Below, in pieces: positions 34,638-43,041 of a stretch of DNA of 64,000 bases; positions within the stretch are counted from its first letter, which is position 1, and every line of letters starts with the position of its first letter. A program made the translations under genes and the position numbers. The DNA is taken from contig NZ_BMMH01000003.1 of assembly GCF_014645735.1 (NCBI RefSeq), positions 186,001-250,000 on the forward strand, in the 5' to 3' direction. Source of the DNA: Nocardia jinanensis. GTDB lineage: Bacteria > Actinomycetota > Actinomycetes > Mycobacteriales > Mycobacteriaceae. The notes beneath the pieces were generated by a model that saw only the letters and a program-made list of their open reading frames with translations, was not told where the DNA came from and ran no database searches.

Positions 34638-34661
34638 GTTTCCGTACAGATCCGCGGAAAC
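34638..34661. promoter_or_regulatory. Candidate TetR operator between methyltransferase and regulator
   Basis: A perfect 7-bp inverted repeat, GTTTCCG (34638-34644) and CGGAAAC (34655-34661), has a 10-bp spacer. It lies in the 116-bp region between the two divergent genes. Size and position fit a TetR dimer site. Confidence 0.55.
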
Positions 34662-34694
34662 TGTTCAGCCGTCCCCGGACAGAGAGGAGAGGCT

Positions 34695-35240
34695 GTGGAC
34701 GAACCGGACCGCCGGGTCCGCCGCACCCGGAACGCGCTGCACCGGAGCCTTATCGAACTGATGATGGAGCGGGCCTACGAGCGCATCACCGTCAGCGATG
34801 TGATCGCGCGGGCCGATGTCGGCCGGTCCACCTTCTATGCCCACTACCGCGACAAGGACGATCTGCTGGTGGTGAGCTGCGCCGAGCATCTCCGTGCGGA
34901 GATCGCCCGTTCCCCCGATCGGGGGCAGTGGGCGCCGGTCCGAGTGATGCTGGCGCTCGCCGCCGGATACCCGCAGGTGTACCAGCCCCTTATCGGCCCG
35001 AAGGCGTCCATCACCGCTCTGCGCGGCTATCGGCACAGTGTCGCTGTGATTCTGCGCGAACATTTCGCCGAGCGGCCCGGTCCGGAGATCGACGACCTCA
35101 CCGTGACGACCCTGTCGTGGGCCCTGGTCGGACTGCTCACCGCGGTCACCGACCCTTCGGCTCCCGTCGCGCCCGACGCAGCCTGGCGACATCTCGAATC
35201 GCACTACCTGAACCGGAAGCCGCCGGGCTCACATTCGTGA
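34695..35240 (+). CDS. TetR-family regulator
   Basis: This is a 181-residue regulator with an HTH at about residues 30-50 (ITVSDVIARADVGRSTFYAH). A C-terminal TetR_C-like domain follows. GTG 34695 is preferred because GAGGAGAGG is just upstream; an upstream in-frame extension is not protein-like. It probably controls the divergent methyltransferase and itself. Confidence 0.87.
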   Translation: MDEPDRRVRRTRNALHRSLIELMMERAYERITVSDVIARADVGRSTFYAHYRDKDDLLVVSCAEHLRAEIARSPDRGQWAPVRVMLALAAGYPQVYQPLIGPKASITALRGYRHSVAVILREHFAERPGPEIDDLTVTTLSWALVGLLTAVTDPSAPVAPDAAWRHLESHYLNRKPPGSHS

Positions 35241-35400
35241 AACAGGGTGGAGAGGGAAACGGGTAGAACACATTGCGGCGCCGGAGCCGACCGGTAAGGC
35301 GCAGATGCGGGCCCCGGCCGCGGCGGCGGTCGAGACCCTTCCGGTTGCCCGATACACCGCCTTCGCGATCCCGGGCCGACCCGCCCTCGCGCAGCCGTGG

Positions 35401-36093
35401 TCAGGCCGTCGCGCGACGAATGGTGAGCCAGGCACCGATCAGCGAGGCCAGCGCGAGCACGGTCGGTAGCACCACCATCGGCACCGCCCGGGGTGTATCG
35501 GCGAACCAGGAACCCACCTCGGGCCACCAGCGCTGCCAGGACACCACGATGGCGGCGAGGCCGCCGACGAGCAGGAACACCGCACCCGCCGTGTAGAGGC
35601 CGGTCACACGCCAGCGTTGATAGACCGCGCCGAGGAACAGGCTCACACAGGCGACCAGCCCCAGAAACGCCGCATAGGTGGCCAGCTGGGTCAGCCGGCT
35701 GTCGGTGAAATCGGCCGGGAGGCCGAACATCTCCATCCGCACACCCCACCCGTCGGTGTGGTCCTCGATAACGGCCAGGACCCACAGCAGCAGTGAAATG
35801 CCGGCCACCTGCCCGGCACCGACCAGGACGGTGGCGGTGAAGAAGTCGCGGCGGGTGACGCCGAGGCCGAGAGCGAAGGGGAAGGTCTGCGTCATCGCGC
35901 CCATGTAGAAGGCCATGGTCACACCGAGGATCGAGTAGATACTGCCGGTCGTGTTCGCATCGGTGGCGTCGATGAGGGCGAAGATCACCCACGGGATCGC
36001 GAAGGCAGCGAAGAGGATCGCCAGCGGCCAGGCGATCAGCAGTGGCCACGCCACCGTGTGGATCCGGGACACGTCGAGAGCGCGGGCGATCAT
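35401..36093 (-). CDS. ABC transporter permease
   Basis: This 230-residue membrane protein has six hydrophobic segments and the ABC-2-like segment QTFPFALGLGVTRRDFF. It is the third gene of a GntR/ATPase/permease operon with ATGA overlaps throughout. Such YtrA-linked exporters respond to cell-envelope-active compounds in Gram-positive bacteria. The substrate here is not known. Confidence 0.85.
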   Translation of the reverse strand: MIARALDVSRIHTVAWPLLIAWPLAILFAAFAIPWVIFALIDATDANTTGSIYSILGVTMAFYMGAMTQTFPFALGLGVTRRDFFTATVLVGAGQVAGISLLLWVLAVIEDHTDGWGVRMEMFGLPADFTDSRLTQLATYAAFLGLVACVSLFLGAVYQRWRVTGLYTAGAVFLLVGGLAAIVVSWQRWWPEVGSWFADTPRAVPMVVLPTVLALASLIGAWLTIRRATA

Positions 36094-37007
36094 GAGTTTT
36101 CCTTGCCGTGCAGGGGTGTGGTTTCGACAATGAATTGCTGCAACGAGACCGGTTCCACCAGCAGCCCCAGAGTTTTCGCGTGCCGGGTGTCCGTGGCGTT
36201 GTCGGTGGTTCGCAGCAGCACCCGGCTCTGCGTGCCCAGCGATTCGCGGCGGAGTTCCGGCCGGCCCGCGAGGAAACGGTCGATATCGAAGGTCGGTCCG
36301 GAAACCGTGACGGCGGAGTCGCGCAATTCGTCGGCGGAGGCGTCGGCGACGAGCCGGCCGCGGTCGATCAGCAACACGTGTTCGAGCAGATCGGCCACCT
36401 CGTCGATCAGATGGGTGGACAGCACCACGGTGCGCGGATGCTCGGTGTAGTCGGCGAGCAGCCGGTCGTAGAAGAGCCGGCGGGCCACGGCGTCCAGGCC
36501 GAGGTACGGTTCGTCGAAGAAGGTCAGCGGGGCGCGGGATGCGAGGCCGACGATCACGCCGAGCGCGGAGGTCATACCGCGGGAGAGCTTTTTCACCTTG
36601 CGGTCGGTGGGCAGATCGAAATCGCGCACCAGTTCGCGGGCGAAGTCCTCGTCCCAGTTCGGCAGCAGGTACCGGGCGGCGCGCAGCACATGCTCGACCT
36701 TGTAATCGGCCGGATACGCCTGGCTTTCCTTGATGAACGACACCGAGCGCAACACCTCGGCGTTCTCGTGCGGGACCTCGCCGTTGATCCGGACCTCCCC
36801 CGACGTCTGGAACATCTGCCCGGTGAGTACCTGCATGAGCGTGGTCTTCCCGGCACCGTTGCGGCCGAGCAGGCCGTAGATGGTGTTCTCGCGCAGATCG
36901 AAGGTCATATCGTCGAGCGCGGTGACCGAACCGAACCGCATGGTCACCCCGCGGGCGCGGGCGAGTACCGCCTTATCGAGTGCCGGGTCGATGAAGGTCG
37001 TGTTCAC
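36090..37007 (-). CDS. ABC transporter ATP-binding protein
   Basis: This 305-residue ATPase has Walker A GRNGAGKTT, signature KLSRGMTSALG, Walker B LTFFDEPYLGLD and the switch His in VLSTHLIDE. The signature loop has SRGM instead of SGGQ, as in many YtrB-like exporters. It overlaps the GntR gene upstream and the permease downstream by ATGA. Confidence 0.92.
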   Translation of the reverse strand: MNTTFIDPALDKAVLARARGVTMRFGSVTALDDMTFDLRENTIYGLLGRNGAGKTTLMQVLTGQMFQTSGEVRINGEVPHENAEVLRSVSFIKESQAYPADYKVEHVLRAARYLLPNWDEDFARELVRDFDLPTDRKVKKLSRGMTSALGVIVGLASRAPLTFFDEPYLGLDAVARRLFYDRLLADYTEHPRTVVLSTHLIDEVADLLEHVLLIDRGRLVADASADELRDSAVTVSGPTFDIDRFLAGRPELRRESLGTQSRVLLRTTDNATDTRHAKTLGLLVEPVSLQQFIVETTPLHGKENS

Positions 37008-37366
37008 CGGGTCCCCTCCCGTTGGTCGAGCAGTGTCTTGAGTTCGTCGATGCCCATACCGAGTTTGTCGGCTTCGGCGATGAGCGGGTCGATGTACTGC
37101 TGAGCGAATCGCTCTGTGCGCCGCAGCCGCAGCGCACCGCGCGCACCGGCGGTGACGAACATGCCGATCCCTCGTTTCTTGTACAGAATCCCGTCCGACA
37201 CCAGCTGGTTCAGGCCTTTGGCCGCTGTCGCCGGGTTGATCCGATGGAAGGCCGCGAGCTCGTTCGACGACGGCGCCTGCGCCTCTTCGGGCAGTGATCC
37301 GTCGACGATCGAGTTCTCGACCATCTCCGCGATCTGCAGGAAGAGCGGTTTACCGTCCGCGAGCAC
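37004..37366 (-). CDS. GntR-family (YtrA-type) regulator
   Basis: This 120-residue protein has a winged HTH (PSSNELAAFHRINPATAAKG, NQLVSDGILYKKRGIGMFV) and only a short C-terminal helix pair. That is typical of the YtrA subfamily. GTG 37366 follows GGAAGGTGAGG. It starts the ABC operon, and two palindromes directly upstream mark its probable autoregulatory site. Confidence 0.9.
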   Translation of the reverse strand: MLADGKPLFLQIAEMVENSIVDGSLPEEAQAPSSNELAAFHRINPATAAKGLNQLVSDGILYKKRGIGMFVTAGARGALRLRRTERFAQQYIDPLIAEADKLGMGIDELKTLLDQREGTR

Positions 37367-37391
37367 GGGTCCTCACCTTCCCTCGTTGAGT

Positions 37392-37428
37392 GGTTCACTA
37401 CTCATGTAATGAACCATAGAGCCTATGG
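37392..37428. promoter_or_regulatory. Double palindrome, candidate GntR operator
   Basis: A 24-bp dyad (37392-37415) has perfect outer arms GGTTCA and TGAACC and inner symmetric TAC/GTA. It abuts and overlaps a second perfect dyad, CCATAG-AGC-CTATGG (37414-37428). Both lie 26-62 bp upstream of the GntR start. Two adjoining dimer sites would allow cooperative repression. Confidence 0.65.
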
Positions 37429-37688
37429 CATACCGCGCGCAAGACGAAGTAAGCACTGTGCCTCCTCACGACGCGCGCGACCCGGCGCCGGGATACGCGA
37501 GGTGGGATCCACACCGGAAGCTTCCGACGGCGCGACGGTGACCAGGCGGTCCGTCGGATATCCCGCCGTGCCCACAGGTTCTCGTCGGCGACGCGTATCG
37601 AGACCCAGCCGCGCACCGTCACGACGAAGAACCTGTCTCCGCGCGTCGATTCGGCTGCCCCTCTCTCGGGGCCGGGTAGATTCGCGGC

Positions 37689-37880
37689 GTGAGCACCGAG
37701 GATCGTGGACCTGTCTTCGACGGGGTGAGGATCGGCAGACCGGCGACCGGAGCGCTGATCGACGCCGGGTACCGGACGATCGCCGATCTGCCCGAACGAC
37801 TCGAGGAGTTGTTACCACTGCACGGGTTCGGACCGCGGGCGATCGAGCTACTGGCCCAGGCGCGCCGGGCCGGGCGATGA
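37689..37880 (+). CDS. Small helix-hairpin-helix protein
   Basis: This 63-residue protein starts at GTG 37689. The sequence GRPATGALIDAGYRTIADL followed by LLPLHGFGPRAIELLAQA forms two helix-hairpin-helix-like units ending in GFGPRA, a DNA backbone-binding hairpin. It is probably a small DNA-binding or adaptor protein. It is monocistronic between opposing genes. Confidence 0.7.
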   Translation: MSTEDRGPVFDGVRIGRPATGALIDAGYRTIADLPERLEELLPLHGFGPRAIELLAQARRAGR

Positions 37881-37972
37881 TCTCGCGCGATCGGGAATCC
37901 GGCCCGGTGTAGCCGATCCGATCGCGGCAACCGGCCGAAGCTCCGACGGCGGGATCGGTCCGCCGTGCCGGT

Positions 37973-38281
37973 TCAGCAGCCGCGCCGATAGGAGAGGTCC
38001 GGCCACGGCGGGCGCCGCAGCACTGCGAGCGCGGCGATCACGGCGGCGAGCAACCCGATCCATTCGCCCAGCTGCGCTATCCGGTTGACGTCCACCGCCG
38101 GAACCCAGGTGGCGGCACTGTCGCGAACCACGAAGATTCCCGCGGGTCGCACCGCCGAACCGGGAAAGCTGCCGCGGCGCGAGACAGTGATGACAATAGC
38201 GCCGTCCGCCGTCTCGAACGGCTCCCCGTATACGGGCGTGGTATCGACCGCGGCCGGACCCAGCCGTTCCCGAATCACCAT
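37973..38281 (-). CDS. Hypothetical protein with C-terminal TM helix
   Basis: This 102-residue protein has an N-terminal soluble part (ADGAIVITVSRRGSF, PAGIFVVRDSAATWVPAVD) resembling GerW/YtfJ-like proteins. A single TM helix near the end (WIGLLAAVIAALAVLRR) gives a tail-anchored layout. The function is unknown. Confidence 0.65.
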   Translation of the reverse strand: MVIRERLGPAAVDTTPVYGEPFETADGAIVITVSRRGSFPGSAVRPAGIFVVRDSAATWVPAVDVNRIAQLGEWIGLLAAVIAALAVLRRPPWPDLSYRRGC

Positions 38282-38426
38282 GTGTCCAACTCCGATTCCT
38301 CGTTCCGGTGTGCACCGTGCCCGGTGCCGCGGTATCCGGAAGACTACGGTGCGGCGACCCGGCGCCGGAGTCGGTCCGCATTCCGGGTCGCCGCACGGCG
38401 ACAGCGTGTTCCGGCCCTGTCGGGTG

Positions 38427-38858
38427 TCAACTCAATACGACAGAACCGTCCGGGTCGATCCGCCACGCGGGGTTGTACGCGATTTCCCAGACGACGCCGT
38501 TGGGGTCGGCGACGTGACCGTTGAACACCCCGCCGAATTCGCTTTCCGTGGGCTGTTTGAGCATGGTGCCGCCCGCGCCGGCCATGGCGTCGACCGTAAT
38601 GCGCACTTCGTCACGACTTCCGACATTGTGCGAGAGGGTCAGACCCGATACCGGAGCGCGATCGGAACCGTCGGAGATATCGGCGTTGAACTTGTCCGCG
38701 TGGAAGAACCCCAGCACCAGGCCGGGGGCGATCTGGAAGAAGATGATCTCGTCCGGGACATCGAGCAGCGGCTTCCAGCCGAGTGCGTCGACGTAGAACC
38801 GGCGGGCCGCGTCGAGGTCGGCCGTCGCGATCGTCAAGAAGTGCGCCTGCTGTTTCAC
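38427..38858 (-). CDS. VOC-family protein
   Basis: This is a 143-residue protein made of two beta-alpha-beta-beta-beta units. The first is HFLTIATADLDAARRFYVDA; the second ends FNGHVADPNGVVWEIAYNP with the family's metal-site Glu. It may be a glyoxalase-like lyase or a binding protein. It is a single gene with no clear partner. Confidence 0.85.
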   Translation of the reverse strand: MKQQAHFLTIATADLDAARRFYVDALGWKPLLDVPDEIIFFQIAPGLVLGFFHADKFNADISDGSDRAPVSGLTLSHNVGSRDEVRITVDAMAGAGGTMLKQPTESEFGGVFNGHVADPNGVVWEIAYNPAWRIDPDGSVVLS

Positions 38859-39020
38859 GGAACCTCCTGCGTCGGGTGCCCGATACTAAGCCGCGTGCCG
38901 GGTGGGGACCCGGATCACCCACCGACGGGATGCGCCGTCGGCCGTTCGAATCCGAGCGGGGCACAGCCACCGGATGGGCGGGCGCCCGTAATTCTCGGTG
39001 CCGGGAATGTCCGTAAATCG

Positions 39021-39029
39021 TGCTATAAC
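39021..39029 (+). promoter_or_regulatory. Extended -10 for the CHAP gene
   Basis: TGCTATAAC combines TGn with a TATAAC hexamer. It lies about 100 bp upstream of the CHAP ATG, predicting a 5' leader of about 93 nt. No good -35 is visible, which is normal for extended -10 promoters. Confidence 0.45.
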
Positions 39030-39128
39030 GCAGTATGGTTCGGCTCCGAGGCGGAAAGGATGCTTGGAGCCGGCGACATCCGGTATCCGTTGTCGTGGCT
39101 GTACGGCCGGCGCAGAGAGAAGCATCCG

Positions 39129-40256
39129 ATGAGTCCGACCACAGCCGAAAAGCTCGAGATCGATCCCCTGCCCCACCCCTCTGGTGCCAGCGGGGGTCTG
39201 AACGCCATCATCGACGCCGTCGAGGAGCACATCAACCGGTCGATATTGCTGCTGGCTTCAGGCGACCCGGGGAGCGCACCGGATTTCAACGAGTGGCTCG
39301 ACAATAAAGGGCTGCCCGGCGAGGAGGACTTGGAGCAGCCGGAAGACGAGTCCGTCATGGTCGAGAAGTACAACAGCAAACAGCAGGACGTGAATGCCCT
39401 GACGGCGGATCTCGACCAGAAGAACAAGAACATCGACAGCTCCAAGCTCAACGCGTTGACTACCTCGAACACGACGTACAAGAACATCGTGGAAATCGCC
39501 GACGAGTTGCGGAGAACACTCGGGAAGGAACACAGCAAGTTCCAAACCCCGGACGGCGCCTGGCATCTGACCCCTGCCGCGGAGGTCGATCTGCTGCAGG
39601 CACTCCTGGAGTCCGCCAACAAGGTCCACTGGGAGGTCGAGACCGCAGCGAACGATATCGACCACCAGGCTCGCGAGATCGATGGATCGCTGCCGAACGT
39701 CCCACACCAATACCGCACCAACGGCCTTTCCTCCGGCGCCGTCCCCTCGGCGGGCAACGCCTACCGGCCGCCCTCGGTCAGCAATGCCAGCTACCGGGTG
39801 ACCGATCCGGACGATCCGATCGGCAAGGCTCTCGCCGTGGCCAACGGAGAAGTCGGGACCAGGGAAACCGATGCGGCGTTCGGCAACAAGCCCTACAACA
39901 ACAACAGTGCCTGGTGCGCGGCGTTCACCAGCTGGGTATGGAAGGAAGCAGGTTACGACGTCAGCTGGACCGACTACGACTACGTACCCTCTGTCTGGAA
40001 CGACGCCGGCGCCATGGGCTTGCAGAGACCCAGCACCGCACAGGCCCAGGCAGGCGATCTGATCGTGTTCGACTGGGAAGGCGACGGCACTCCCGACCAC
40101 ATCGGAATCGTGGAATCCGTCAACGGTGGGACGATCCACACCATCGAAGGCAATTCCAGCGATCGGGTGCAACGCCTGAAGTACGGGATCAACTCCGGCG
40201 ATATAGTCGGTGTCATCAAGCCACCGCCCACCGCGTCCGATGACGTGCGGGTGTAG
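39129..40256 (+). CDS. ESX-type CHAP-domain cell-wall hydrolase
   Basis: This is a 375-residue protein. Residues 1-190 are helical, like a WXG/Esp-type export domain (GLNAIIDAVEEHINRSILLL). A linker leads to a CHAP domain at about 230-370 with nucleophile C263 (NNNSAWCAAFTSWVWKEAG), H324 (DHIGIVES) and E340/N342 (TIEGNSS). No Sec signal is seen. It should cut peptidoglycan after type VII export. ATG 39129 follows AGAGAG and is preferred to the upstream ATG 39060. Confidence 0.85.
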   Translation: MSPTTAEKLEIDPLPHPSGASGGLNAIIDAVEEHINRSILLLASGDPGSAPDFNEWLDNKGLPGEEDLEQPEDESVMVEKYNSKQQDVNALTADLDQKNKNIDSSKLNALTTSNTTYKNIVEIADELRRTLGKEHSKFQTPDGAWHLTPAAEVDLLQALLESANKVHWEVETAANDIDHQAREIDGSLPNVPHQYRTNGLSSGAVPSAGNAYRPPSVSNASYRVTDPDDPIGKALAVANGEVGTRETDAAFGNKPYNNNSAWCAAFTSWVWKEAGYDVSWTDYDYVPSVWNDAGAMGLQRPSTAQAQAGDLIVFDWEGDGTPDHIGIVESVNGGTIHTIEGNSSDRVQRLKYGINSGDIVGVIKPPPTASDDVRV

Positions 40257-40274
40257 CGGCAACCGAAGAGCGCC

Positions 40275-40550
40275 TCAGCGTTTCTTCGCGACGAGACCGA
40301 TTTCTTCCAGCAGTTCACCGATTTCGGTTGACTCCAGTTTGCGCAGGAGTAGTCGCGCAGGAACGCCGGGCCCGGAATGTCCACCACCTCGCTGTCGCGC
40401 AAGCGGCTGGTCGCGGCCGGCAACGCGCACATCGTAGGTCGAGTCGAAGACCTCGGGCACCCCGCGCTCGATATCCAGGAGCCGGTAGGCCGCCTCCGTC
40501 CAGGTGTGTACCGAGTATTCAGTGGTGAAGACGCACGATCTCGTTTCCGA
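40275..40550 (-). pseudogene. Decayed gene with two compensating frameshifts
   Basis: The minus strand reads as protein in one frame from about 40550 (VHTWTEAAYRLLDIERGVP, EVFDSTYDVRVAGRDQ). It shifts frame for about 60 bp (LRDSEVVDIPGPAFLRDY), then returns to the first frame (LLRKLESTEIGELLEEIG) and stops at 40275. Third-position GC follows the same switch. No start codon remains in frame at the 5' end. The family is not recognised. It converges on the CHAP gene. Confidence 0.6.
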
Positions 40551-40566
40551 CTATCGCGATCTATGC

Positions 40567-40579
40567 GTATACGTATACT
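40567..40579 (+). promoter_or_regulatory. Palindrome overlapping the -10 of a leaderless gene
   Basis: GTATACGTATAC (40567-40578) is a perfect 12-bp palindrome. TATACT (40574-40579) inside it is a good -10, and the ATG of the next gene is only 6 bp further. The transcript would start at or next to the ATG. A regulator bound to the dyad would block RNA polymerase. Confidence 0.6.
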
Positions 40580-40585
40580 TCTTCA

Positions 40586-40876
40586 ATGGATCCACTGAGC
40601 CTCGCGGTCGGCGCCGGCCTTATCGCAATCGGCTGGGTAGGCGGCCGATTCGGGCCGAGGCGGCGAGCCGGGTCGGGGGCGAAACTCACCGCCCGCTGCG
40701 GCTGCGGCCACGACCTGGCGCTACACGACCGTGAGACCGGCAAATGCCACGCCGAGCTCTCCCGTAGAGGTATGCACGGCCTGCGCGAATGGGTCGGCTG
40801 CAACTGCCGCCGCTACACCGGCCCCATCCCGCTGGAGGAGGTCTTCTCACCACCGATACTCCCGCCGGAGGCGTGA
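40586..40876 (+). CDS. Small membrane protein with Cys/His zinc-knuckle-like motif
   Basis: This 96-residue protein has an N-terminal TM helix (LSLAVGAGLIAIGWVGGRFG). The cytoplasmic part has CGCGHDLALHDRETGKC and then GCNCRRYTGP, which gives Cys/His ligands for one metal. Similar short CxCGH proteins are frequent in actinobacterial integrative elements and phages. It is predicted to be translated from a leaderless mRNA. Confidence 0.65.
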   Translation: MDPLSLAVGAGLIAIGWVGGRFGPRRRAGSGAKLTARCGCGHDLALHDRETGKCHAELSRRGMHGLREWVGCNCRRYTGPIPLEEVFSPPILPPEA

Positions 40877-41206
40877 GCGCAATCCGACGGTAGCCGCGAA
40901 CCGCAGATCGATCGTCGACCGCTCGGGCCGCAGTCGCGTCGGCGGTTTTCGATCGGGTCGCCGATTTCCGCGCCTGGGCAGCGGAAAGAGGTCGTTACGC
41001 CGGAGATCACCGCGACGACCATGATCGCCACCGAGGCAGCCGGATTCCGGCTCGGCTGATCTGTACACACGGAGACAGCCCAGCCGGTGACACGTCCGTC
41101 ACGAAGCACAGCGCTACCCGGTCCGGTCCCCGCGGGAGCATCCGACAACGATGCGGGACAGCCCGCAGCACCCCTCGTATGCGTCACCACTCCCGCGGGA
41201 GCCGGA
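40877..41206. other. Non-coding or decayed stretch
   Basis: No convincing gene is visible on either strand. Open frames here lack ribosome-binding sites and protein-like composition. A short inverted GCGGGAG pattern near 41130-41205 is the only structure noted. Confidence 0.4.
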
Positions 41207-41425
41207 TCAGGCGGCCGCCCACTTCTCGGGGTGGAGGTGGTGTTGGACGAGTGCGTTGGCATGTCCGTGCCCGAAACCGTGTTCGGACTTCAGCAATTCG
41301 ACGAGTTCTTTGTGCGCCGACGAGCCGGCATCACGCAGGACGGCTTTCCACTCCTCGATACTCCGCCCGTACTTGGCCTCGATGGACGGGAAGTAGGACG
41401 CGGGGCCCTTCGGGGTGGTCGCCAT
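41207..41425 (-). CDS. DUF4287-like small protein
   Basis: This 72-residue protein begins MATTPKGPASYFPSIEAKYG and continues with RSIEEWKAVL and HGFGHGHANALVQHH. It matches the DUF4287 pattern of a short helical domain also found fused to DUF5655. ATG 41425 is chosen; the longer frame upstream is not protein-like. Its function is unknown. Confidence 0.8.
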   Translation of the reverse strand: MATTPKGPASYFPSIEAKYGRSIEEWKAVLRDAGSSAHKELVELLKSEHGFGHGHANALVQHHLHPEKWAAA

Positions 41426-41843
41426 TTTCGATCTCCTCGCTCGTTTCGAACTCCGTGGGTCAGACGGGTGGCATGCCGAGATCTCATCGCCCGCGCCGAT
41501 TATGTGTCGCACGTCACTTGCGAAGCGTTACTCGCCGATTGCTGTGCCCGGGGGTCATTCTCACGTTCGCATCGAAGGAGAGTCCTGGTGCGGTCGCCGA
41601 GCACGCGCCGCGACGACCCGCGGCGAAGTGGCCCTGGTCCGATTGTCACCCGTCGGCGACGGTGCACCCGGAGTATGGATTCCGGCGCGAAACGCCGATC
41701 TCGAGTGAACAATCAATGCGTGAAGATCCTAGCTCCGACCTGGGCGGACGACACTTGTTCCGGGGCAACGGACCCATGCCCGCCGATGCCGGCGGCAACT
41801 ACGGAGATCGTCCACACCCCTCTCGGCGCTGAACCTCGAAGAG
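41426..41843. other. Region between DUF4287 gene and IS3 remnant
   Basis: No gene with a credible start was found. Both strands have long open frames near 41713-41843 that run into the IS end. Neither has clear codon bias, so a decayed gene cut by the IS is possible but unproven. Confidence 0.35.
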
Positions 41844-41901
41844 TGAGGCTCACCCCGGGTAGTGGACACCGAGTTAGCAGGATCGTTGATCCTGCGGAAG
41901 G

Positions 41902-42231
41902 ATGTCTGCTGTGTCTCGCAAGCGTCGGTCGTTCACGACCGAGTACAAGGTCGAGGCTGCTCATCGGGTGATCAATTCCGGTCGCACGGTCGCCGAAGTC
42001 TCGCGAGAACTCGGTGTGCACGAGAGCCTGCTGGGCCGCTGGGTCGCCGATGAACGCCGTCGCATCGAAGCGGCCGCGATGCATCGTGAACAGCCGTTGT
42101 CCGGTGCCGAGCGGGCGGAGTTGCTGCGGTTACGCAAGCAAGTCGCCGAGCAGGACAAAGACATCGCGTTCCTGAAAAAAGCTTCGGCGTACTTTGCCGC
42201 GATGCAGCAGAACCGGCCCGGTTCGAGCTGA
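41902..42231 (+). CDS. IS3-family transposase OrfA
   Basis: This is a 109-residue protein. The HTH (YKVEAAHRVINSGRTVAEVS, RELGVHESLLGRWV) is followed by a leucine-zipper region (LLRLRKQVAEQDKDIAFLKK). This is the normal full OrfA. Its end touches the start of OrfB at 42231, where the usual -1 frameshift would make the fusion transposase. Without an intact OrfB it can at most act as a DNA-binding inhibitor. Confidence 0.88.
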   Translation: MSAVSRKRRSFTTEYKVEAAHRVINSGRTVAEVSRELGVHESLLGRWVADERRRIEAAAMHREQPLSGAERAELLRLRKQVAEQDKDIAFLKKASAYFAAMQQNRPGSS

Positions 42232-42756
42232 TGACAGAGTACGCCGCCCCCGATGCGTTCACCGGCGCTGCTGGTGAGGACGTCGCGCGGATGGCGCGAC
42301 TGTTGAATGTGTCCAGGTCCGGATACTACGAGTACCGGAAACGCTGCCGGTCGAGGATGTTGACACCCGCGGTGCAGCGACGCGCGGATCTGGCAGTCAA
42401 GATCATGGCCCATCACCGGGAATCCGACGGCACCTACGGTGCCCCGCGGATCACCGCTGATCTGCGCGAGGCCGGTGAGAAGGTCGGCCATGGCAGCGGC
42501 CTGTCATCGCCATGGCCTTCACCGGTCGATGGGCGCTACCGGGATCTGCTGGGACAACGCCGGCGCGGAATCGCTGTGGTCGACGTTCAAATACGAACAC
42601 TACTACCGGCACGTCTACGCCACGAAGGCTGAACTCGTTGCCGCGGTTGACAAATGGATGCACTGGTACAACACTCGGCGCCGTCACTCCGCGATCGGGA
42701 TGATCAGCCCGATCGCTTACGAACATTCACTCTCCGCGGCAGCTACAGCTGCTTGA
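42231..42756 (+). pseudogene. IS3-family transposase OrfB, deleted
   Basis: The N-terminal HTH_21 part is present (MARLLNVSRSGYYEYRKRC, ESDGTYGAPRITADLREAG) to about 42490. The text then jumps, in another frame, to the C-terminal block (GICWDNAGAESLWSTFKYEH, WYNTRRRHSAIG). About 400 bp carrying the first two catalytic Asp residues are missing, and only the last Glu of the DDE triad remains. Confidence 0.82.
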
Positions 42757-43031
42757 TCCCCTGTCCACCATTCGGCCGGAGTCATCTCCGGGAAGCCTTC
42801 GGCCCGGACCTCATCGGGAGTGATCTCGTCGAGGCGTTCCCGGCGGACCGCGAGCACCCGCACGTCCACGATCCGTACCAACGGTTCGCCGCGGCGTCGG
42901 CCCATCACCTTGCGGCACAGGGTCAGCCGGTCGCCGGGCTCGAGTACGTGCCAGCCCATTCGGCGGGTGACGGTTTTGCTGCGGGCCCTGACCTGCGGTT
43001 CGGTCAGGGACACCGACATCAGTCTGGCCAT
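42717..43031 (-). pseudogene. ASCH-like protein gene cut by the IS3 remnant
   Basis: The first 80 or so residues form a recognisable small phage/island protein (SKTVTRRMGWHVLEPGDRLT, MGRRRGEPLVRIVDVRV, EITPDEVRAEGFPEMTPAEW). The sequence then runs into the IS right end at about 42770 and stops at 42717. The usual C-terminal part is lost. ASCH-type proteins bind RNA or modified nucleotides. It lies just downstream of the Phd-like gene on the same strand. Confidence 0.65.
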
Positions 43032-43041
43032 GACGCACCCA

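Larger units (their letters stand above)
41844..42768 (+). mobile_element. IS3-family remnant, internally deleted
   Basis: The left end near 41844 begins TGAGGCTCACCCCGGGTAGT and continues GGACA. At the right only TGTCCAC (42762-42768), the complement of the inner GTGGACA, remains before unrelated DNA. OrfA is complete. OrfB has lost its middle and is frameshifted. The element is about 925 bp, against a usual 1.2-1.5 kb, and cannot move by itself. Confidence 0.8.

Noticed and set aside
41713..42084. Minus-strand ORF across the IS left end
   Set aside because: Codon bias is equally poor on both strands and the ORF crosses the IS border; not enough to call a gene.
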